Assembly (NCBI RefSeq): GCF_900103825.1
Contig: NZ_FNIF01000018.1
Location: forward strand, 1 to 64,000
Length of the DNA: 64,000 nucleotides
Direction: 5' to 3'
Source of the DNA: Paenibacillus sp. yr247
Lineage (GTDB): Bacteria; Bacillota; Bacilli; Paenibacillales; NBRC-103111
The notes beneath the pieces were generated by a model. It ran no database searches. It was not told the origin of the DNA and worked only from the letters and a program-made list of their open reading frames with translations. Positions 1 to 7,662 of the stretch are shown here, piece by piece (the stretch's first letter is position 1; each line of letters starts with the position of its first letter). Both the position numbers and the translations under genes were made by a program.

Positions 1-2793
1 TTTTGTAGTCATATATACGCTTGTAGCTTGAACTCCACCAAAATACACCTTCGAAGTACTAGCAAAGTTTAAACCATTAACATAGACAAGAGAACCGACA
101 GGACCAGTAATCAGCGACATACTTGTGATCTTTGGCGCCGGAAGGACCGGTCCATTATCATAAGTAAAGGTTGTCGATGCTGACTGTCCGTTCGATAACG
201 TAACAATAAGAGGTACGACTCCTATTGTCGGGCTGCTCGGTACTGTAACTTTCAAACTTGTACTATTCATAAAAGTTACAGACGCATTTATTCCGTTTAT
301 CGTCACGTTCGCTCCACTATTAAAGTTCGTGCCGTTAACGTAGATAACATCTCCACCTGCCTTGTTACCATGGTTTGGTGACAAGCTTGTAATTGTCGGT
401 GTAATGATCGTGTACTGGTAACCTTGCAGCAGGGTAGCGGTACCACCATCCGGGTTCGTTACAGTTACGTCAACTTTTCCTGCTCCAGCAGCAGCTGGTA
501 CTGTAGCTTTAATTGTCGTAGCATTTACATAAGTACTGCTAGCAATGTTTGAGCCAAATGTTACTGTTACACCAGACATGAAGTTCGTACCATAGATATA
601 TACGATATCTCCACCCGTAACTTTTCCTTGATTTGGAGAAACAGACGTTACGGTTACTGGTTTAATAGCCGGGAGCGTATACTCGTAGCCTTGAGTAAGA
701 ACAGCTTCATTCGTAACGTTAGTTACTTTCACATCCACTTTTCCAGGTACATCTCCAGCCGGAACTATTACCATCAAGCTGTTTTTGCTCATATAGGTTG
801 CAGAAGCAGGTTTTCCGCCAATCGTTACTTGTGAGATGCCATTTACAAAATTCGTGCCGTTTACATAGATGGTTTCACCACCTGCTACAAGTCCTGTATT
901 TGGCACAATCGACGTAATGGTTGGTATCGGATACTGAACAGGGGTGTAGGTATAGGCACCTGTCAGCGTGAATAAGTTATTGTTCAAATCCGCTACTGCA
1001 ACATCTACTGCACCAACACTATCACCTGCTGGAACAGTGATTAAAAATTGCGTTGCTGATACATATGTAGTAGACGCTTGTTTTCCGCCTACAAATATTG
1101 TCATACCAGTTTTAAAATTTTTTCCGTTGACATAGACCTGGTTACCGCCTGTGATTACACCTGTGTTCGGTGTAACTGACGTAATTTCCGGATCTGTCTT
1201 CGGAGGTTCATTGTATGTATATCCTCCAGAAACAATTGCACTCGTTCCATCTGGATTCGTAAATATAAGGTCAACAGGACCAGGCGTTGTCGCCTTCGGG
1301 GACGTTACTTTCAAATATGTTGAATCTATATAGATCACCGATGCAGGTTTATCACCAAACAATACAGAGATTCCGCTCATAAAATAGTTGCCTGTCACAT
1401 ACAAAAGCGTACCGCCGTCCAAAGGCCCATTGTTGGGATCTATGATTGCGACAATCGGATCAGCTTTGTATTGGTAAGAGGCTGACGCTTGTTGACTATC
1501 TGGGTTTGTTACAGTAACACTAACATTGCCTTGCTTTCCAGCTGGAGCAGTTGCCGTCAATTGTGTATCACTCACAAACACTACATTACTTGCTCTCACC
1601 GTTCCAAATTGAACGGTTGCTCCATTGACAAAGTGATTGCCATTAATAACGACCGTCTCCCCACCCTTCGGATGACCATAGGAGTTGACCAGCGATGTAA
1701 TCTGAGGAGCTGGAAGTTTGACGTTAACGTTTACACTTGGGATAGCCTTCGTTCGGCTTGCACCTGCATAGTCCTTATACGTTATAACAGAGCTTGTTGT
1801 CGAAACCGGGAAAGTACCCGATTTTGTTTTACTTACCGGACGGATTTTATACGTAAACGAAAGGGTGCTGTTTTTCAATTCATTAAAATCCCAAGTAAGC
1901 GTATTACCAGAAATAGTAGGTTTAGGGATGTTATTATCAGCTGATCCCGGTATAATTTCAAAATTCGGATCGACAATATCAGTCACTGTCACATTAAAAG
2001 CGCTCGCCAAGCCAATTTCTTTGACAATAGCGGCATATATTTCAGCCAATCCGGTTGAACCAAGAACGAAGTGATGATGTGCTGCTGTAGTGGCCATTTC
2101 TTTAAGCAATATGTTCGGACCGCTTGTGTCAGGATTCTCATTCGGTTGAAGCAATGCAATGGTATAAGTAATAATACCTGCATCCTTCGCATCCTGCGCT
2201 TTTTGTTTCGCATACCCGTAAGGGTCGTTCGATGGTTGATTAGCATCCCCGTCCGTCATAAGGAGAATGACAGGCTGCGCTTCAGGGCGATGATCCGCAA
2301 GCAAATTTATGGCAGCTTGAATGGCATCACCAGTCGCTGTACCTCCATTCGCTTGAATGCCGTTTATGTAATTTTTAGCCACTTCTTTATCCGTAGTAAA
2401 AGGGATGCTTCTTATCAAATTGGTTGATGAAAAATCGACAACTGCCACTCTGTGCTTTGTCAGATCCATCAAATCAACAAAACCTTTCGCAGCATTCTTT
2501 GCATTCGTCATCTTATCTTCACCGTTATTGTAACCAGGTGCCATACTTCCCGACTTGTCGATGATAAGTACGACATCGTTCGGCACAACTACATTGACTG
2601 GCGGGGTACCCGTGATATTCAATGTGACATCCGCTGTATCCTCTGTGGTCAATGTCGTCGGGGATACAGTCTTGGTAACACTTACATAATCATTGACTGC
2701 CGCTTCTGCTGCTCCCGAAGTTCGTAGCATCAAACCACTGAAAACCATGCTAAAGGTCATCATCACTACTAACCATTGCTTCATTCGTCTCAT
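1..2793 (-). CDS. Secreted vWA-domain protein with tandem IPT/TIG repeats (3' end outside window)
   Basis: This open frame of 931 codons starts at ATG 2793 behind a GGAGGG site and is still open at base 1. A hydrophobic signal peptide covers about residues 5-30. A von Willebrand A domain follows (about 72-265) with the MIDAS motif DKSGSM near residue 79 and the later TDGD element. From about residue 358 there are at least seven IPT/TIG immunoglobulin-like repeats of about 85 residues, each with an ITSxxPNxGxxxGGxxxYVxGxNF core; the seventh is cut by the window edge. The architecture suggests an exported, metal-ion-dependent adhesin or matrix protein. The C-terminal anchor cannot be seen. The leader carries a cyclic-di-GMP riboswitch, so expression should respond to that second messenger. 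The ligand is unknown. Confidence 0.88.
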   Translation of the reverse strand, partial: MRRMKQWLVVMMTFSMVFSGLMLRTSGAAEAAVNDYVSVTKTVSPTTLTTEDTADVTLNITGTPPVNVVVPNDVVLIIDKSGSMAPGYNNGEDKMTNAKNAAKGFVDLMDLTKHRVAVVDFSSTNLIRSIPFTTDKEVAKNYINGIQANGGTATGDAIQAAINLLADHRPEAQPVILLMTDGDANQPSNDPYGYAKQKAQDAKDAGIITYTIALLQPNENPDTSGPNILLKEMATTAAHHHFVLGSTGLAEIYAAIVKEIGLASAFNVTVTDIVDPNFEIIPGSADNNIPKPTISGNTLTWDFNELKNSTLSFTYKIRPVSKTKSGTFPVSTTSSVITYKDYAGASRTKAIPSVNVNVKLPAPQITSLVNSYGHPKGGETVVINGNHFVNGATVQFGTVRASNVVFVSDTQLTATAPAGKQGNVSVTVTNPDSQQASASYQYKADPIVAIIDPNNGPLDGGTLLYVTGNYFMSGISVLFGDKPASVIYIDSTYLKVTSPKATTPGPVDLIFTNPDGTSAIVSGGYTYNEPPKTDPEITSVTPNTGVITGGNQVYVNGKNFKTGMTIFVGGKQASTTYVSATQFLITVPAGDSVGAVDVAVADLNNNLFTLTGAYTYTPVQYPIPTITSIVPNTGLVAGGETIYVNGTNFVNGISQVTIGGKPASATYMSKNSLMVIVPAGDVPGKVDVKVTNVTNEAVLTQGYEYTLPAIKPVTVTSVSPNQGKVTGGDIVYIYGTNFMSGVTVTFGSNIASSTYVNATTIKATVPAAAGAGKVDVTVTNPDGGTATLLQGYQYTIITPTITSLSPNHGNKAGGDVIYVNGTNFNSGANVTINGINASVTFMNSTSLKVTVPSSPTIGVVPLIVTLSNGQSASTTFTYDNGPVLPAPKITSMSLITGPVGSLVYVNGLNFASTSKVYFGGVQATSVYMTTK

Positions 2794-2823
2794 AATTATC
2801 CCTCCTCTATTATATTTATACAC

Positions 2824-2853
2824 AAAAAAAACAATAGCAGATTGCTATTGTTT
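2824..2853 (-). terminator. Intrinsic terminator in the leader of the vWA/IPT gene
   Basis: A perfect 11 bp stem (2829-2839 with 2843-2853) with a 3-base loop is followed on the minus strand by a run of U. It lies between the riboswitch and the ATG at 2793, so it would stop transcription before the coding region. A shorter competing hairpin (TTGTTTG at 2861-2867 pairing with CAAACAA at 2848-2854, minus-strand sense) overlaps the 5' arm and could serve as the antiterminator. Confidence 0.85.
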
Positions 2854-2869
2854 GTATGACCAAACAAAT

Positions 2870-2948
2870 GGGCAACCTGGCGATCTGATCGACTAAGATA
2901 AGCGATTAGACCCATGGCTTTGCGTCACTACATCACTGTAGTTTTGCC
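2870..2948 (-). promoter_or_regulatory. Cyclic-di-GMP-I (GEMM-I) riboswitch aptamer
   Basis: Read on the minus strand, the element opens with GGCAA, which pairs with TTGCC at its 3' end (P1). Next comes a hairpin ACTACA-GTGA-TGTAGT with a GNRA tetraloop, the diagnostic GACGCAAAGCC core, GGGTCTAA, and a second stem-loop ending in CCAGGTTGCC. Order and conserved core match the class I c-di-GMP aptamer family. It sits about 75 nt upstream of the vWA/IPT start codon, followed directly by the terminator. Whether ligand binding turns the gene on or off cannot be read with certainty. Confidence 0.9.
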
Positions 2949-2999
2949 AAAATATTTTCAATTTCTATACCTTTTGAACTAATACATATTTACTAGTTT

Positions 3000-3028
3000 A
3001 GTATATTTTCTTATTTTATATTTCGCAA
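3000..3028 (-). promoter_or_regulatory. Candidate sigma-A promoter for the vWA/IPT transcript
   Basis: A TTGCGA -35 (3023-3028) and a TATACT -10 (3000-3005) are separated by exactly 17 bases on the minus strand. The start point would lie about 45 nt before the riboswitch. The region is AT-rich, so chance matches are possible. Confidence 0.55.
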
Positions 3029-3085
3029 GTATTTTCCTAGTGCTTTTTACAAGTATTTCCTCATTTTTTCGACAATATATTTGGA

Positions 3086-3454
3086 TTACCGATTTTTATC
3101 GATGAAAAAGCCAACACTCTGCTCTTCTTCATATTGGTATAGCTCTCGTGAAACTTTACCAGAGTTTATACGCTGAAGTTTTCCAACCAAAGATTGTTGG
3201 ATCGTTTTAAATTTCTCGAGATTGTTTTGTTCCAACATAAAACATTCTTTGATGTATGGCTTTTCATGTTCATTGAAAGAGCGTCCCTCTTCCAATAATA
3301 TTTCTTCGATTTGATGCCGCAACTCAACCTGATTATTCTGTAAAGAAAGAAGCAAACTGTCATTTGCTTCTTCATCTAAATTTAATCGAGATATTTGAAT
3401 CGTTGTTTCTCTTAGGTTCTCTAACAGATGTTCTACTGGAGTCGAATGTGTCAT
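3086..3454 (-). CDS. FliT-like flagellar export chaperone (putative)
   Basis: A 122-residue, charged, probably all-helical protein begins 2 bases after the fliS stop codon and is the last gene of the fliD-flaG-fliS group. In Bacillus-type flagellar loci this position is held by fliT, a chaperone for the filament cap protein FliD. The sequence has no catalytic motif, membrane segment or signal peptide. FliT proteins diverge strongly, so the call rests mainly on position, size and helical composition. No strong terminator follows before the riboswitch region of the next gene. Confidence 0.6.
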   Translation of the reverse strand: MTHSTPVEHLLENLRETTIQISRLNLDEEANDSLLLSLQNNQVELRHQIEEILLEEGRSFNEHEKPYIKECFMLEQNNLEKFKTIQQSLVGKLQRINSGKVSRELYQYEEEQSVGFFIDKNR

Positions 3455-3456
3455 AC

Positions 3457-3840
3457 CTAATACACCTTCTCCCCACTTTTCAAGTTCTTCAACGCCTCAT
3501 TCCACGTATCTCGTAATTCTGCAAACATCGTGACACAATATTGGGCAGAATCGATATCAAGCTTAACATTGGCCTCGAACAGCTTACTTTGAAGAAACGT
3601 ATATAAACTGCTTAAATTATGGGAGATTTCATATTCCATATTTAAAGTAGATTGCAGCTCTTCAATAATGTTCTGCGCTTTTGAAAAATTCGTATGTTTC
3701 CCTGCAAAATCTTTATTCTCTATACATGTGATACCCTGTTTAATAAAAAGAATACAACCATTAAAAAGCATTAAAGTTAGCTCTCCTGGTGAAGATGTCT
3801 GGACACGGGTGTTTAAATACTGGTTCTGTGCGTGAAGCAT
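3457..3840 (-). CDS. fliS: Flagellin-specific export chaperone FliS
   Basis: FliS binds the C-terminal helices of flagellin in the cytoplasm and keeps it from polymerising before export. The 127-residue product begins MLHAQNQYLNTRVQTSSPGE, matching the conserved FliS N-terminus (residues YLNxxVxTxSPGELxLMLFNG). ATG 3840 is chosen because the site GAGGTGAAGAAG lies just upstream; an in-frame extension to 3936 overlaps flaG and lacks family similarity. It lies 10 bases after flaG and 2 before the FliT-like gene, so the three are probably cotranscribed with fliD. Confidence 0.93.
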   Translation of the reverse strand: MLHAQNQYLNTRVQTSSPGELTLMLFNGCILFIKQGITCIENKDFAGKHTNFSKAQNIIEELQSTLNMEYEISHNLSSLYTFLQSKLFEANVKLDIDSAQYCVTMFAELRDTWNEALKNLKSGEKVY

Positions 3841-3850
3841 AGATTCTTCT

Positions 3851-4207
3851 TCACCTCTTCTCGTCGATGATTGCACCCACTGACAGTTCCTGAAGTTTCT
3901 CCACCAATTCGATAAATTTCTCAGATGGAACTTCATGAATGACTTCTTGGGTATTTTTATTTAAAATTTGTACAATTACATCACCAGTTGATTGGTGTAT
4001 TTTATACTTAAATTCATGTGGGGTACCTTGAACCGCTTTATTAGCCTTATTTATTGAATCAAGTAACGCTTTCTCCCCAACCGTTAGTATTTGTGACTTG
4101 CTCTTTTCTTTAATTTCAGCATACTCTCCTGTTGCCTTAATAGGCTCAGACACATCTTTTGTAACTGGCGTCATTTGAACTTGGGGAAGTTTGGATTGAA
4201 TGTCCAA
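3851..4207 (-). CDS. flaG: FlaG family flagellar protein
   Basis: This 118-residue protein has the FlaG-type C-terminal domain (from about residue 55): predicted beta segments around FKYKIHQSTGDVIVQILN and a final EVIHEVPSEKFIELVEKLQE motif. The N-terminal half is polar and probably disordered. FlaG proteins influence filament length, but their mechanism is not well defined. Translation starts at TTG 4207 behind a strong AAAGGAGGG site. The gene lies between fliD and fliS, whereas in Bacillus subtilis flaG precedes fliD. Confidence 0.88.
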   Translation of the reverse strand: MDIQSKLPQVQMTPVTKDVSEPIKATGEYAEIKEKSKSQILTVGEKALLDSINKANKAVQGTPHEFKYKIHQSTGDVIVQILNKNTQEVIHEVPSEKFIELVEKLQELSVGAIIDEKR

Positions 4208-4261
4208 TAGGTTCCCTCCTTTCCATTGAGCATATTTCCAAAAATTACTGCTACAATGTAA

Positions 4262-5218
4262 TTAACCCATCTGACTATGCAGCCAGCTCATTTGTGAATT
4301 CCCTTTTTCAATTGCTGTCTCCATAGTACTGAACATTCTATAGAATTGGTCCTCTTTCTTGCTGAGCTTTTCTGTCATATCTGCAATTTTTTGAGCAAGA
4401 TCGTTATCCTTCTTGCCAAGAGACGTAAAAGTGCTAGTATACGATCCGTTTGTCGAACCAGCCTTTTTCGATATCTCCGTCATCCTATTGCCAGCATCCT
4501 CATAGATCCTCTGTGCAATACCACGATCTGTACCTGTACCATGTGTCGTGAACAAATTAATAGCGGCTTGTGGATCCGCATCAATAGCAGCTTTTAATTT
4601 TGTCGAATCAATATATAATTTTCCAGCAGTGGAAGGATCATATTTATTATAAACACCCGTCGTAACACCAATGTCAGCAAGTGATTTATAGGTAGACGCA
4701 ATTCCAGTCACCTCAGTAGTCACGTCGGAGCGTAAATCCAAATATGCTTTAGACACAATCGTGTCTCCGCGAAGAAGACCTTGTTTGGCCTTAATTTCCC
4801 AATTTTTTATATCAACATCACTCATTGCCTTCTTTTGATCGCTAGTAAGTGGTTGAAAGCTTTGTTCTACCGTCTCATCCAACTTGGATTTTAATGCAAC
4901 GCTTGTATCGTTATAAGTCGATACAAAACTGTTTATCTTTGCGTAAATGGCATCTTTATCAGCCTGCGTGAAGACAGGATTGCCACTAGCATCCGTTCCT
5001 GAAGCCGTTGGCCAGTTGTAGTTATACTGTAATTGCTTGCCCTGTTCACTTAATGGATAAATAGCCGTGTTTACTGCACGGTATGAATCCTGAAGCCACT
5101 CGTTCTTTGTTTTTTGCTTATTGAGATTATCGATCGGTAGCTGCTCCGCTTTCATTAGCTTGCTGACCATACCATCAATATCCATCCCAGAGGACAAACC
5201 CGTTATTCGCATAACCAT
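4262..5218 (-). CDS. fliD: Flagellar filament cap protein FliD, short form lacking the central domains
   Basis: FliD caps the growing filament and helps flagellin fold. The N-terminus (ITGLSSGMDIDGMVSKLMKA, then a coiled-coil region) and the whole FliD_C part from about residue 95 (INSFVSTYND to the end) are clear family matches. The protein is only 318 residues against roughly 450-500 for usual FliD. The segment joining residues about 55-90 replaces the variable D2-D3 domains, and the frame stays open throughout, so this looks like an in-frame deletion rather than a frameshift. ATG 5218 is chosen because AAGGAG lies 9 bases upstream; the in-frame ATG at 5227 abuts the ribosome site. Confidence 0.88.
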   Translation of the reverse strand: MVMRITGLSSGMDIDGMVSKLMKAEQLPIDNLNKQKTKNEWLQDSYRAVNTAIYPLSEQGKQLQYNYNWPTASGTDASGNPVFTQADKDAIYAKINSFVSTYNDTSVALKSKLDETVEQSFQPLTSDQKKAMSDVDIKNWEIKAKQGLLRGDTIVSKAYLDLRSDVTTEVTGIASTYKSLADIGVTTGVYNKYDPSTAGKLYIDSTKLKAAIDADPQAAINLFTTHGTGTDRGIAQRIYEDAGNRMTEISKKAGSTNGSYTSTFTSLGKKDNDLAQKIADMTEKLSKKEDQFYRMFSTMETAIEKGNSQMSWLHSQMG

Positions 5219-5255
5219 TCTATTCATCTCCTTAGTTATTCATTGTCTACTATAT

Positions 5256-5283
5256 TTATCGTACAAAGTGGTATCATTGATTA
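5256..5283 (-). promoter_or_regulatory. Candidate sigma-D promoter before fliD (degenerate)
   Basis: On the minus strand TAAT (5280-5283) is followed by 16 bases and TACGATAA (5256-5263). Spacing is the same as at the hag and flgM promoters, but the -35 has one mismatch and the -10 two. It lies between the hag terminator and the fliD ribosome site. Confidence 0.45.
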
Positions 5284-5314
5284 GCTTTTTTCGAAGAAAT
5301 TCGAAAATTTCTTA

Positions 5315-5353
5315 CAAAAAAAGAAAGGCCTTCGAAATCGAAGACCTTTCTTT
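5315..5353 (-). terminator. Intrinsic terminator of hag
   Basis: A near-perfect 16 bp stem (5320-5335 with 5338-5353) sits just after the hag stop codon, with a U run on the minus-strand RNA. Confidence 0.88.
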
Positions 5354-5371
5354 GTATAATCTGATTGTTGA

Positions 5372-6181
5372 TTAACGGAGCAATTGCAGTACGCCTTGTG
5401 GTGCTTGGTTTGCTTGTGCCAGCATTGCCGTGGACGCTTGTTGAAGAATATTGAATTTTGTGTAATTCATCATTTCAGAAGCCATGTCAGTATCACGAAT
5501 ACGGGATTCTGCAGCTTGCAGGTTTTCTGTGTTTACACTAGTGTTGTTGTAAACATGCTCAAGTTGGTTCTGGTATGCACCGAGTGCGGAACGAGCAGCG
5601 TTAACCGCTTTGATAGCAGTATCTACGTTAGTAGATTCTGTTGTAGCCAATGCCTGTGTACCTACACCACCAAGTGTCAAAGTAGTAATATTTGCTTTCG
5701 TCATGTCCATGACTACCTGATCGGCAGCTCCGCCACCCGTTTGAATAGTAAATGTAGCGGTACCGCTACCATCCAACAACTTGATGCCGTTAAATTGCGT
5801 GTTACTAGCAATATCGGTGATAGCTGTTTTCAATTGTTGGTATTCAGAATCCATTGCTGTACGATCCGTGTTGTTGTACGTACTACTTTGCGCTTGAGTC
5901 GAAAGTTCTTTCATACGCGTCAGCATGTCAGAAACTTCGTTCATTGCACCCTCAGCTGTTTGTGCAAGAGAAATACCGTCCTGCGCGTTACGCATACCTT
6001 GATTCATCCCTTTGATTTGGGAGCGCATTCCCTCGGAGATCGAAAGACCTGCTGCGTCGTCTGCCGCGCGGTTGATGCGGAAGCCGGATGACAATTTTTC
6101 GCTGGACTTACCTTGTTGAGCGTTGTTAAACACGAGATTGCGGTGAGAGTTCATTGCGTTAAGATTGTGGTTGATAATCAT
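5372..6181 (-). CDS. hag: Flagellin (filament protein)
   Basis: Flagellin is the secreted subunit of the flagellar filament. The 269-residue protein begins MIINHNLNAMNSHRNL and ends with the LLR motif; the conserved D0/D1 parts (SSGFRINRAADDAAGLSISE near residue 35; IRDTDMASEMMNYTK near the C-terminus) are intact. The central D2/D3 region is very short, giving a compact flagellin. ATG 6181 is chosen for the AAGGAGG site and conserved N-terminus; an in-frame upstream ATG runs through the regulatory leader. A sigma-D promoter, a CsrA-type hairpin and a terminator flank it, so it is mainly monocistronic, though no strong terminator separates it from csrA upstream. Confidence 0.97.
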   Translation of the reverse strand: MIINHNLNAMNSHRNLVFNNAQQGKSSEKLSSGFRINRAADDAAGLSISEGMRSQIKGMNQGMRNAQDGISLAQTAEGAMNEVSDMLTRMKELSTQAQSSTYNNTDRTAMDSEYQQLKTAITDIASNTQFNGIKLLDGSGTATFTIQTGGGAADQVVMDMTKANITTLTLGGVGTQALATTESTNVDTAIKAVNAARSALGAYQNQLEHVYNNTSVNTENLQAAESRIRDTDMASEMMNYTKFNILQQASTAMLAQANQAPQGVLQLLR

Positions 6182-6189
6182 TTGTAATT

Positions 6190-6222
6190 CCTCCTTGAAT
6201 TTGTATTCCACATCCATGTGGA
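6190..6222 (-). promoter_or_regulatory. Candidate CsrA-binding sites in the hag leader
   Basis: A short hairpin (6207-6222, TCCACATGGATGTGGA on the RNA) presents GGA in its loop, about 25 nt upstream of a second GGA inside the hag ribosome site AAGGAGG (6190-6196). This two-site layout is how CsrA represses hag translation in Bacillus subtilis. The genes for CsrA and its antagonist FliW lie immediately upstream. Confidence 0.7.
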
Positions 6223-6251
6223 TTATATAGGTCTTTGACCTTATATATATT

Positions 6252-6279
6252 ATTTCGGTTGATACGATCAGAAAGTTTA
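6252..6279 (-). promoter_or_regulatory. Sigma-D promoter of hag
   Basis: TAAA (6276-6279), 16 bases, then ACCGAAAT (6252-6259) on the minus strand resemble the sigma-D consensus TAAA-N15-GCCGATAT. The start point would be about 60 nt upstream of the start codon. Confidence 0.7.
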
Positions 6280-6351
6280 TAGCAATTTAGTACTTTATCA
6301 CTAATTTTTTAATTTTTTTGTCGTTTTAAGCTTTGCTTTTAAATTATTTAC

Positions 6352-6585
6352 CTAAACATCCTCTAAATTCAGCATTTTTCTCATATTTTCGATATTTGGA
6401 AGCTCAGTAATCGCTTCTCTATTGCTCTGCTGAATGGCCTCAAATACTTCCTTACGATATATTCTGGTATCATTAGGAGCATTGATGCCTATTTTTACTT
6501 GATCGCCCTCTATCGATGTGATAAATACTTCAATATTCTCGCCTATGAGAATAGACTGCCCATTTTTTCTTGTAAGAATTAACAT
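6352..6585 (-). CDS. csrA: Carbon storage regulator CsrA
   Basis: CsrA is a small RNA-binding dimer that recognises GGA motifs in mRNA leaders; in Bacillus it represses flagellin translation. The 77-residue product begins [20 protein letters not shown] and contains the conserved VKIGINAP beta strand and RxEVFE element. Its start overlaps the end of fliW by 7 bp, so the two are translationally coupled. A likely target is the hairpin and ribosome site in the hag leader just downstream. Confidence 0.96.
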   Translation of the reverse strand: MLILTRKNGQSILIGENIEVFITSIEGDQVKIGINAPNDTRIYRKEVFEAIQQSNREAITELPNIENMRKMLNLEDV

Positions 6586-7013
6586 GTTACACCCTCAATT
6601 CCTTTCTCGTTGAATTTTGGGAATAAAGGTGTTTGGGTACTAAAGTCTCTCGAAGGTGCATGTACAATTTGGCTACCTGATAGATGATTAATGTTTATAA
6701 CAAGCGGAGCTACCAAGTTCATCGTTGATTTCTCAAATGGTGTCTTTAAAGTTATGATCCCTAGTGCAAGAACCTCTTCGTGTGTAATTATTTTCAGCCA
6801 TGTCTTATCTTTCTCATCCAACTCAAAACTATAGTTCTGGAAAAAAGTAAATGGGTTAGCTACAACAAAACCGATACTTTTTTCTTCTATGCTTTTTAAA
6901 TAAGCAAATGGTCCCTTTTCATCAATTGTCTCAAATTCAAATAAATCTAAATCCTTAAAACCAAGAATTGAACCTTTAAAGCTAATTGTTTTCCCATTTA
7001 TATAATTAAACAT
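6579..7013 (-). CDS. fliW: Flagellar assembly factor FliW
   Basis: FliW binds either flagellin or CsrA. When flagellin is exported, free FliW sequesters CsrA and relieves hag repression. The 144-residue protein has the family features: an [11 protein letters not shown] segment near residue 19, [20 protein letters not shown] near 45, and a [20 protein letters not shown] segment. The start at 7013 has an AAAGGAGG site. csrA follows with a 7 bp overlap and hag comes after that, giving the complete Hag-FliW-CsrA switch in one place. Confidence 0.95.
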   Translation of the reverse strand: MFNYINGKTISFKGSILGFKDLDLFEFETIDEKGPFAYLKSIEEKSIGFVVANPFTFFQNYSFELDEKDKTWLKIITHEEVLALGIITLKTPFEKSTMNLVAPLVININHLSGSQIVHAPSRDFSTQTPLFPKFNEKGIEGVTC

Positions 7014-7030
7014 TCTATATCCTCCTTTTC

Positions 7031-7072
7031 AATAATTTAAGGCAATAGCATTAGCTATTGCCTTAAATTATT
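7031..7072. repeat. 19 bp perfect inverted repeat between the DUF6470 gene and fliW
   Basis: Arms 7031-7049 and 7054-7072 pair perfectly around a 4-base loop. The core is GC-containing (GGCAATAGC) and the outer part A/T-rich. No clean U run follows, so it may be an mRNA-stabilising or processing hairpin, or a leaky terminator, inside the flgM-csrA operon. It ends only 9 bases after the upstream stop codon. Confidence 0.75.
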
Positions 7073-7081
7073 GCTGATAAC

Positions 7082-7648
7082 CTACTTATACCAATCATAA
7101 GAGCTTACATTTATTTCTATTGAATTCTTTTGCTTTACATAAATGTCTATATTCCCCGGAGCATAGCTAATCTGAGGTTTCTGCGGTGTGTATTGTATAT
7201 CAGTTTGATGAGGCGTAATATTTATTTCCGGCTTCTTCATTTCATAATTTAGCTTCACGTTGAGGTTTGAAGCCTCACCTACATACTCAACAGGGTTTTG
7301 TTCATTCATTTGGTTTGCGGCAATCTCGGCAAATGAGTTGCTAGGATTTGTGATCATGGCCATTCGGTTGCCATCTTCAACAATTTTACCGATAGCTTGC
7401 AGTGCTACTGATTGCAGCTGGCTATAAATTTGATTCATCCATTCCAAATGATCGCCTTTCCCTAGTGCGCTCCACGCTGCAGATGAGTCCACGCTTAATT
7501 CTCCCTTGGGACTAGTAATGTCCATAGATGCTGCTTCTTGCTTAACTTCTAATTGCCCACGTGGGGATTCAATAGAAAGTTGAGCTTTCTGCGTATCTAT
7601 ACCAATCTGAGCAAAAGTTTGGTGGATAGATAATCGAGGTATGTTCAA
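7082..7648 (-). CDS. yviE: DUF6470 family protein (YviE-like)
   Basis: This 188-residue protein holds the position of Bacillus subtilis yviE, between flgL and fliW. Its N-terminus (MNIPRLSIHQTFAQIGIDTQ) and repeating Q/P-rich beta-type segments are typical of this uncharacterised family. There is no signal peptide, membrane segment or catalytic motif. Because it is always found with flgKL and fliW, a role in filament or hook-filament junction assembly is likely but not shown. It lies 14 bases after flgL, so it is in the same operon. Confidence 0.85.
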   Translation of the reverse strand: MNIPRLSIHQTFAQIGIDTQKAQLSIESPRGQLEVKQEAASMDITSPKGELSVDSSAAWSALGKGDHLEWMNQIYSQLQSVALQAIGKIVEDGNRMAMITNPSNSFAEIAANQMNEQNPVEYVGEASNLNVKLNYEMKKPEINITPHQTDIQYTPQKPQISYAPGNIDIYVKQKNSIEINVSSYDWYK

Positions 7649-7662
7649 GTTGAACCTCCTTA

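Noticed and set aside
1489-2727. Several plus-strand open frames opposite the vWA/IPT gene
   Set aside because: The minus-strand frame is continuous through the whole segment with signal peptide, MIDAS motif and IPT repeats; the plus-strand readings have no coherent protein features.
5384-6091. 235-codon plus-strand open frame opposite hag
   Set aside because: It is a reverse-complement shadow of the flagellin gene with unnatural composition and no ribosome site.
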